Of a stretch of 5,823 bases of DNA, positions 1-4,379 are shown in pieces. The notes under the pieces are model-generated. The model ran no database searches. It was not told the origin of the DNA and saw only the letters and a program-made list of their open reading frames with translations. The stretch comes from Chloroflexi bacterium RBG_16_48_8. GTDB taxonomy: Bacteria; Chloroflexota; Anaerolineae; Anaerolineales; E44-bin32. The stretch lies in the NCBI GenBank assembly GCA_001795115.1, contig MGNI01000121.1, positions 1 to 5,823 of the forward strand, in the 5' to 3' direction. Numbering within the stretch: the stretch's first letter is position 1; each line of letters begins with the position of its first letter. Both the position numbers and the translations under genes were made by a program.

Positions 1-53
1 ACATAGAAGGCGGCATTGCCCGAGTGTGCGCGCATCCGCTGAAGAGGGTTACA

Positions 54-689
54 GTGCACAACGACGAAGAGAAGCCCACGAATGAGAATGCTCCGCATTC
101 CGAAGAGGGTGCCAGAGCATCTAATGACCCACTCCTCGGCGCGATCTGCGAGAGGCTCAAAGGCCTGATTGTCAGTTCACAAGAGGCAGCGAGGTTAGAT
201 CCCTCGCGGACCACCCTAGACGCTGTTGTTCTCACTGAGCACCTGTATTCAGTGCCACCGCCAGCCGATCCGTCGCCGCAACACGCGAATGCTCCGCGCG
301 TCTCAAGTGGCCTCCTTCACAGAATCAAGCAGGCTCAGAGAAACGCAGGTAGCGCACAGCCATTCCACGAGTTTCCAGTTCTCAACGACTCTAATGCCAT
401 TGCACATTGGGTCGTCGACCTGGATACTGCAACGAGGTGCACCACTGCTACGCTGGGATTGCACCGTTCACGCATGCGGGAGTTCGTCGAGACACACAAG
501 CTGGACCATCAGGGAAAAGACAGGTTCTACTCGATCGGTTTCGCCAGCTTCTGTGAGGCGCACAACCCTGATGAGATCTACCTCGAATTCCAGGTCGGCC
601 CAACGTATGGCGCAGGAAGGATCCATAAGGTAGTGCGCGAGGAGGGCGGGGTCCGCCTTGCACAGTTGGCGACCCTGTGGACATCCTAA
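54..689 (+). CDS. Uncharacterised protein, about 211 aa (start uncertain)
   Basis: I do not recognise this protein. The chosen GTG start at 54 has a purine-rich stretch (GAAGAGGG, 41-48) five bases upstream, a plausible ribosome binding site. A GTG at 24 is in the same frame, and the frame is open to the window edge, so the true start could be 24 or outside the window. The first 35 or so residues are acidic and low in complexity (many E, N, S, P) and are probably disordered. A proline-rich linker (PPPADPSPQ) follows. The most ordered-looking part is the C-terminal 100 residues, which include a basic helix-like stretch (LGLHRSRMREFVETHKL) and a segment rich in F, Y and G (FYSIGFASF, LEFQVGPTYGAG). 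There is no signal peptide, membrane segment or known catalytic motif. Codon use looks like a real gene. The stop lies 45 bases before the insertion sequence, so the insertion did not break the gene but may have separated it from downstream partners. Confidence 0.6.
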   Translation: MHNDEEKPTNENAPHSEEGARASNDPLLGAICERLKGLIVSSQEAARLDPSRTTLDAVVLTEHLYSVPPPADPSPQHANAPRVSSGLLHRIKQAQRNAGSAQPFHEFPVLNDSNAIAHWVVDLDTATRCTTATLGLHRSRMREFVETHKLDHQGKDRFYSIGFASFCEAHNPDEIYLEFQVGPTYGAGRIHKVVREEGGVRLAQLATLWTS

Positions 690-734
690 GCTGCTCCGGG
701 CAAGACTCTACGAGACTGTACCCATGAACCATTC

Positions 735-775
735 AAGGACATAGGTTACAAAAAATTCTAAAGACATGGGTAACA
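735..775 (+). repeat. Left end of the IS: two tandem transposase-binding-like motifs
   Basis: The consensus unit across the element is TTCTAAGGACATRGGTTACA. The outer left copy matches from AAGGACAT onward (735-750). The inner left copy (756-775) differs from the consensus at two positions. The shared GACA core lies at 738-741 and 763-766, a spacing of 25 bases. Both copies point the same way, into the element. Confidence 0.8.
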
Positions 776-786
776 CTTATCTCATG

Positions 787-794
787 AAGGAGGT
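787..794 (+). promoter_or_regulatory. Strong ribosome binding site of the IS481 transposase
   Basis: AAGGAGGT is a near-perfect complement of the 16S rRNA 3' end and lies seven bases before the ATG at 802. It settles the start. In-frame ATGs at 766 (inside the inner end repeat) and 784 have no comparable site, and family members typically begin with MPWK. Confidence 0.85.
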
Positions 795-801
795 GGAGCC
801 C

Positions 802-2001
802 ATGCCCTGGAAAGGTGTTACCGTGATGGAACAAAGACGAAGATTCCTCGATGACTACCAATTGAACTATTATTGCATTACCGAACTGGCAGAACGTTTT
901 TGCATCTCCAGAAAGACAGCCCATAAGTGGATCAACCGCTTCAAGCAGAATGGTCACAGCGGCTTTCATGAGCTATCCCGCCGGCCGCGCATCCGCCCGT
1001 GGCAGACCGACAAGGCGATCGTCGAAGAGCTGATGGATCTGCGGAAGGCACACCCCAAATGGGGTCCAAACAAATTGCTCGACATAATGCAACGGAGAGA
1101 CCCTGAGCGAAAGCTTCCGGCGATCTCAACAGCAGCTCTGATCCTGAAGAGAAATGAATTGGTGCGGCCAAGGCGACGTTACCGGCGGGCGCATCCAGGC
1201 TGTCCAAAGAGCATCCCTGCTGGAGCGAATGACATTTGGGCAGCGGACTACAAGGGGCAATTTCGCCTAACGAATGGAAAATACTGCTTTCCACTGACGG
1301 TCAGCGACCTCTCAACCCGCTACCTGCTGGGCATCGACGCCCACCCTGCGATCTCGCTGGAGAAGACATTTGCCTATTTCAGGGAGCTTTTTAGGGCCTA
1401 CGGGCTTCCCAATCGCATCCGGACGGATAACGGGGTGCCCTTTGCCTCGAATGCGTTAGCGAGGCTATCGCAGCTGTCGGTATGGTTCATCAAGCTTGGG
1501 ATCTACCCAGAACTGATTGAACCTGGAAAGCCGCAGCAGAATGGCGTGCATGAGAGAATGCATCGGACACTGAAGGAGGAAGCCACTATCCCGCCTGGAA
1601 GCAGTCTGCGAGTCCAGCAGAAGAAGTTCGATGAATTTCGGGAGGAATTCAACCAGGTGCGTCCACATGAAGCCATCGGGATGAAACGGCCTGGGGAGAT
1701 CTACCAGGCTTCTGAACGGACACTGCCGAAGCGGATTGAATACTATAACTACCCCTCCCATTTCCTGGTGCGGCGTGTCAGCCGTGGGGGGACGATCCGC
1801 GTGTTTCATAATCAGATCTTTGTCAGCAACACGCTGCAGGAGGATTATGTCGGGTTAGAAGAAGTGGCGGACGGGGTATATGATATGTACTTCTGTTTCT
1901 ATCAAATTGGGCGATATGACTTGCAAACGAACAAGATCCAAGGTATTGTGTCTAAGGTTGGCTTGAGTGTGAAAAGGGTGGACCTGGTGAGCAGAGTGTA
2001 A
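802..2001 (+). CDS. IS481-family transposase (DDE integrase fold), 399 aa
   Basis: This enzyme cuts and joins the insertion-sequence ends through an RNase H-like DDE site. The protein begins MPWKGVTVMEQRRRF, typical of one IS481 branch. Residues about 26-50 form a helix-turn-helix (ITELAERFCISRKTAHKWINRF), followed by a second basic DNA-binding segment (SRRPRIRPW) and an HTH-like region near residues 70-120. The integrase core has all three acidic residues: D149 in WAADYKGQF, D209 in RTDNGVPF and E251 in NGVHERMHRTLK. The C-terminal part includes the usual NQVRPHEAIGMKRPGEIY segment and a small beta-rich tail. The stop codon at 1999-2001 lies inside the inner right end repeat, so coding and cis-acting sequence overlap. 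No frameshift or internal stop is present, so the enzyme should be functional. There is no sign of a two-frame (IS3-like) arrangement, which supports IS481 over IS3. Confidence 0.93.
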   Translation: MPWKGVTVMEQRRRFLDDYQLNYYCITELAERFCISRKTAHKWINRFKQNGHSGFHELSRRPRIRPWQTDKAIVEELMDLRKAHPKWGPNKLLDIMQRRDPERKLPAISTAALILKRNELVRPRRRYRRAHPGCPKSIPAGANDIWAADYKGQFRLTNGKYCFPLTVSDLSTRYLLGIDAHPAISLEKTFAYFRELFRAYGLPNRIRTDNGVPFASNALARLSQLSVWFIKLGIYPELIEPGKPQQNGVHERMHRTLKEEATIPPGSSLRVQQKKFDEFREEFNQVRPHEAIGMKRPGEIYQASERTLPKRIEYYNYPSHFLVRRVSRGGTIRVFHNQIFVSNTLQEDYVGLEEVADGVYDMYFCFYQIGRYDLQTNKIQGIVSKVGLSVKRVDLVSRV

Positions 2002-2040
2002 CCTATGTCCTTAGAATAAAATGTAACCCATGTCCTTAGA
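1997..2040 (-). repeat. Right end of the IS: two tandem transposase-binding-like motifs
   Basis: Two copies of the 19-20 bp unit occur at 1997-2016 (inner) and 2022-2040 (outer), again exactly 25 bases apart, as at the left end. They are inverted relative to the left copies. The outer copy reads TGTAACCCATGTCCTTAGA on the plus strand. The inner copy covers the transposase stop codon. Confidence 0.85.
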
Positions 2041-2262
2041 CTCCTGCTTGGATAAGACCCCTCTCGGTCTTGGCTCCCTATACGCTTCACGCTTTTTCAA
2101 CACCCAATAAGTCGCTTCGGATAGATAGCGCGCCACCGCGCCCACGGCAACCGCATGTCCTTTGCGGTGACACACCCTTTCGTACAACCGTGCCACAACC
2201 ATGCTGCGCCAGAGCGGATGATGTCGCTGTCGGACAATCCCTTTGGCATCCGCAATGAAAGC
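2011..2262 (-). pseudogene. Remnant of an IS110-like transposase (C-terminal part only)
   Basis: Reading the minus strand from 2262, the frame gives about 70 residues. They contain HHPLWRSMVVARLYERV, RKGHAVAVGAVARYLSEA and TYWVLKKREAYREP. This resembles the helical C-terminal end of IS110/IS116/IS902 transposases, where a basic RKGH/ARRG segment is followed by VAVARxL and a final LxKxxxYxxP. The frame is closed upstream by a TAG at 2263-2265, and nothing further upstream looks like the catalytic half of the family, so this is a decayed fragment. The last residues (KDMGYILF) are encoded by the IS481 end, and the stop at 2011 lies there too. The IS481 element therefore abuts, or jumped into, the 3' end of this older element. 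The other side of the IS481 copy shows no continuation. The family call is from pattern memory and moderately sure. Confidence 0.6.
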
Positions 2263-2405
2263 CTACTCCAAGTCATCACTTGATTATCGAATCATCTTTC
2301 CATAGCGATATTTCCCACCGCTTCACTTCACTTTCCAAACCATGCCGCTTACAGCTGGCGAAGTGCTTGGCAGAAATCAAGCGATCAATGCAACCACCCT
2401 CATAC

Positions 2406-3842
2406 TCAATCACGATCAAGAGAATCTCTACTGCTCCAGGTAGCATCTTCACCAACCATCTCTTGTGGTTCAACCAAACGTATACCTTTCTCTGTCGCCT
2501 CGACTATCATTGCCGGCGTGAACCCGCTCTTGCTGAATAAGATGTATTGAACATTCTTCCAATGACCACTCTTCAGCAACTCATGCGCTTTCACTTGCAG
2601 GCCTTGCAAGATATTCACACCCACTGGACGGGATGACCATTTACACTCGCCCAACATGATTAAGCGTTCCGTGTCACTGACTGCCACAATATCAATCTCC
2701 GCCTCACGGTCCCACCAGCTTCCTATCCGTTCCGGCAAGAAGGGTAGTTCCCCGGCGCGCGCAAGCCGTGCAACATGTTCGCGCGCCGCCTCTTCGAATC
2801 CTTGCCCCATGTAAATCTCAAAGTCAGGGCGAATGCGTTGGTCCAGGATGGCGCTGGCCAAACCCAACTCGAGGGAACCCTTATACGGCAGCACATAGCG
2901 GAACCAGAAACGAAGGAACGGATCGGTGAAATGATAGATCCCCTTCTTGCTTTTTTCCGGTCGGCTCTCTGTTGCCGGAACCCTGCGCTCGATAAGATGC
3001 AGTTGCTGCAGGATGTCGAGATAGCGTGCCGTGGTGTTCGCGTTTCCTACTCCGGCAGCTTGAGCGATCTCATTAAGCCTAGTTCTCCCTTGGGCAATCG
3101 CCCTCAGGATTGAAAAGTAATTGCGCGGCTCACGGAGTTCCTCCATCAGCACTAAGCGAGGCTCGTCATAGAGTTGTCCCTTGGTATCCAGGATGTGCCG
3201 TCGTATATTGGCAAACAGCCCCCGGGAGCTGACGAAAGACTCCAGATAGTAAGGCATTCCTCCGAGCGCTGACCATACTTCGATCTGCTGGACTGATGTG
3301 TATCCAGGGAAGAAGGTCGCTACTGCTGAAAGATTGAGGGGTTGCAAAAAGAGACTGCCGGTACGTCGGCCGTACAGGGGGGCACGATATCCGAGAACTT
3401 CGGTCTCCATCATCCCCACATAGGAACCGCATAGGATCAGGAATATCGTGGTTCCCCTTAAAATTTCATCCCAAACCTTCTGCAGGATGGAGGGGATAGC
3501 TTTATTCCCGGCGATCAGGTAAGTGAACTCATCAAGGATCACGATGGGGCGTCCAGGTAGTTCTACCAGCGCTCGAAAGGCTGCTTCCCAGAAAGGGAAT
3601 GTAAACCCATCGGGGGTTTCGTCGTGCGTGTATCCCCATATCTGCTGGGAAAATTCGGCCAGTTGGTCGCTATCCGACCTCATCGTGGCGATGAAAAAGA
3701 GATGGCGCTTTCCCACGCAAAAAGCGCGCAGCAACTCTGTTTTCCCTACACGGCGCCGTCCATATAATATAAAAAGCTCAGCCTGCCCTGTCCGGTAGAG
3801 TTCCTCAAGCTGGGATAATTCCGACTCGCGATCGACAAACAT
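2406..3842 (-). CDS. Archaeal-type AAA ATPase with DUF234/PD-(D/E)XK-like C-terminus, 478 aa
   Basis: This is a P-loop ATPase of the family often called 'ATPase domain predominantly from Archaea' fused to DUF234; its cellular role is not established. Seen in sequence: residues 1-16 (MFVDRESELSQLEELY) are the typical start. Walker A is GRRRVGKT at 28-35 and Walker B is PIVILDEF at 99-106 (D104, E105). A sensor-like LILCGSYVGMM lies near 135-145, followed by APLYGRRTGSLFLQPL, which carries the conserved YGRRT arginines. A winged helix spans about 245-290 (LNEIAQAAGV...TTARYLDILQQLHLIERR). FTDPFLRFWFRYVLP at 305-319 opens the C-terminal domain. E350, D384 (EIDIVA) and E399-C-K401 (GECKW) form a PD-(D/E)XK-like nuclease signature. 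The frame extends upstream to 3974, but that part is AT-rich and unlike the family, while ATG 3842 has a ribosome binding site. No toxin or antitoxin partner is visible beside it. Confidence 0.92.
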   Translation of the reverse strand: MFVDRESELSQLEELYRTGQAELFILYGRRRVGKTELLRAFCVGKRHLFFIATMRSDSDQLAEFSQQIWGYTHDETPDGFTFPFWEAAFRALVELPGRPIVILDEFTYLIAGNKAIPSILQKVWDEILRGTTIFLILCGSYVGMMETEVLGYRAPLYGRRTGSLFLQPLNLSAVATFFPGYTSVQQIEVWSALGGMPYYLESFVSSRGLFANIRRHILDTKGQLYDEPRLVLMEELREPRNYFSILRAIAQGRTRLNEIAQAAGVGNANTTARYLDILQQLHLIERRVPATESRPEKSKKGIYHFTDPFLRFWFRYVLPYKGSLELGLASAILDQRIRPDFEIYMGQGFEEAAREHVARLARAGELPFLPERIGSWWDREAEIDIVAVSDTERLIMLGECKWSSRPVGVNILQGLQVKAHELLKSGHWKNVQYILFSKSGFTPAMIVEATEKGIRLVEPQEMVGEDATWSSRDSLDRD

Positions 3843-3847
3843 AGTCT

Positions 3848-3852
3848 CTCCT
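3848..3852 (-). promoter_or_regulatory. Ribosome binding site of the ATPase gene
   Basis: On the minus strand AGGAG lies five bases before the ATG at 3842-3840, within GAGGAGAGACT. It decides the start in favour of residue MFVDRESE rather than the longer open frame that begins at 3974. Confidence 0.75.
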
Positions 3853-3879
3853 CTATAGAAATAAATACAAATCGTAATT

Positions 3880-3908
3880 ATTATAATCCTAATTTGTTTT
3901 TCATCCCA
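3880..3908 (-). promoter_or_regulatory. Possible promoter of the ATPase gene
   Basis: The minus strand carries a perfect TATAAT at 3885-3880, 37 bases before the start codon, in a locally AT-rich stretch (3855-3900) between GC-richer segments. There is no good -35 box at 16-18 bases (GGGATG or TGGGAT at about 3902-3908), so the assignment rests on the -10 box and base composition only. Confidence 0.3.
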
Positions 3909-4088
3909 CTGATAGACGAAGACATCCTCAAGTCCCAAATGCCATAATTTATTGACCCGGTAGCAACTATTCAATCAGAAGAGAAGAGAACAGCTCGGCT
4001 TATAATCGTAACTTAGGGCATTAGGTTAATGTCGGCGGCCAGGAGGGCGGTTACCCCAGGATCATTAGCTCCCTCACCATTACCTTGA

Positions 4089-4342
4089 CCCTCGCGGGGA
4101 GGGCCTTTGGGACGGACCATGGGTGACTTCTCTGTCTTTACAGGTGATGCTCCTCATGAGCCCCCTTCACCGGTCAGCTATTCAGCCGACCGCCGCGGGC
4201 ACGTTTGGGCCGGCGACTCCTGAGGCCCGGCATTCGCAGGGGCCGAGGGGGCGCCTGGCCCTTGGTCCAGCCCTTTGCGCCGCAGGCTTTTCGGCCAAGG
4301 CACGGGGGCTTTCCAGGTGCCAATGATTTCGCACATCATCGA
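4089..4342 (-). ncRNA. Candidate structured RNA, GC-rich multi-hairpin region, class unknown
   Basis: Many short complementary blocks sit in order within 250 bases: CCCTC 4089-4093 with GAGGG 4099-4103; GGTGA 4143-4147 with TCACC 4167-4171, enclosing GCTC 4149-4152 and GAGC 4158-4161; GGTCAGCT 4172-4179 with AGCCGACC 4184-4191; GGGCC 4207-4211 with GGCCC 4224-4228; GGGCC 4240-4244 with GGCCC 4257-4261; CCTTGG 4260-4265 with CCAAGG 4295-4300; GGCAC 4299-4303 with GTGCC 4317-4321. The 4172-4191 stem has an A-C mismatch when read on the plus strand but a G-U pair on the minus strand, which favours minus-strand transcription, the same direction as both neighbouring genes. The last two stems overlap by two bases and would be alternatives. 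The size and GC-rich architecture would suit a HEARO/omega-type RNA without its iscB gene, or a fragment of a group II intron (GTGCGA occurs on the minus strand at 4334-4329). No domain V motif was found, so the class is a guess. Confidence 0.3.
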
Positions 4343-4343
4343 A

Positions 4344-4379
4344 CCAGAGCCCCAGAGCCCAGAGTTTCAGAGTCCAGAG
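4344..4379. repeat. Short degenerate tandem repeat (CCAGAG units) across a gene end
   Basis: CCAGAG occurs at 4344-4349, 4352-4357, 4359-4364 and 4374-4379, with a diverged TCAGAG at 4367-4372. This is a period of seven to eight bases. On the minus (coding) strand it reads as CTCTGG/CTCTGA units that run through the last codons and stop of the NACHT-FGE gene into the spacer. Confidence 0.65.

Larger units (their letters stand above)
735..2037 (+). mobile_element. IS481-type insertion sequence, about 1.3 kb, apparently complete
   Basis: A single full-length transposase gene is bracketed by matching inverted ends. The outer left end (AAGGACATAGGTTACA, 735-750) is the reverse complement of the outer right end (2022-2037) with one mismatch. 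Each end has a second inner copy exactly 25 bases further in. The uninterrupted gene, strong ribosome binding site and well preserved ends suggest a recent and possibly still active insertion. I found no convincing target-site duplication next to either end (left flank CCATTC, right flank AGACTCC). The outermost base may therefore be off by a few positions, since the right copy extends to 2040, or the flanks have been rearranged. Family assignment rests on the transposase. The exact subgroup cannot be named from sequence reading alone. Confidence 0.85.
3843..4366. other. Intergenic stretch of about 520 bases without a convincing protein gene
   Basis: This gap separates two minus-strand genes and has two parts. 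From 3843 to about 4020 it is AT-rich and holds the likely promoter of the ATPase gene. From about 4020 to 4342 it is strongly GC-rich and full of complementary segments (see the candidate RNA). Open frames in the GC-rich part have no ribosome binding site, no recognisable domain and overlap one another in several frames, as expected of GC-rich non-coding DNA. A tandem CCAGAG-type repeat closes the gap at its right side. Confidence 0.6.

Noticed and set aside
766..801. Longer start for the IS481 transposase
   Set aside because: The ATG at 766 lies within the inner end repeat. A near-perfect Shine-Dalgarno precedes the ATG at 802, where the protein begins with the family's usual MPWK.
729..2044. 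Target-site duplication around the IS481 element
   Set aside because: Immediate flanks (CCATTC and AGACTCC) do not match. An AGACTC at 704-709 is about 25 bases away from the left end and probably coincidental.
2276..2540. Open frames of 65 and 86 codons on either strand near the ATPase 3' end
   Set aside because: They overlap the real gene's C-terminus and show no motif. The roughly 140-base gap at 2263-2405 holds nothing I can name and no clear terminator hairpin.
3843..3974. Upstream extension of the ATPase frame (44 more residues)
   Set aside because: The extension is AT-rich, unlike the family and holds a likely -10 box. The ATG at 3842 has its own ribosome binding site and the canonical family start.
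4013..4120. Minus-strand 35-codon frame starting MVRPKGPPREG and ending INLMP
   Set aside because: It has ordinary-looking codons but only a weak ribosome binding site, no recognised family, and lies partly in the structured GC-rich region. It is kept as a possibility only.
4020..4342. Complete group II intron or DGR template and reverse transcriptase
   Set aside because: A GTGCGA start-like sequence exists on the minus strand, but no domain V hairpin, no maturase or reverse transcriptase frame, and no second copy of the variable-region sequence could be seen.
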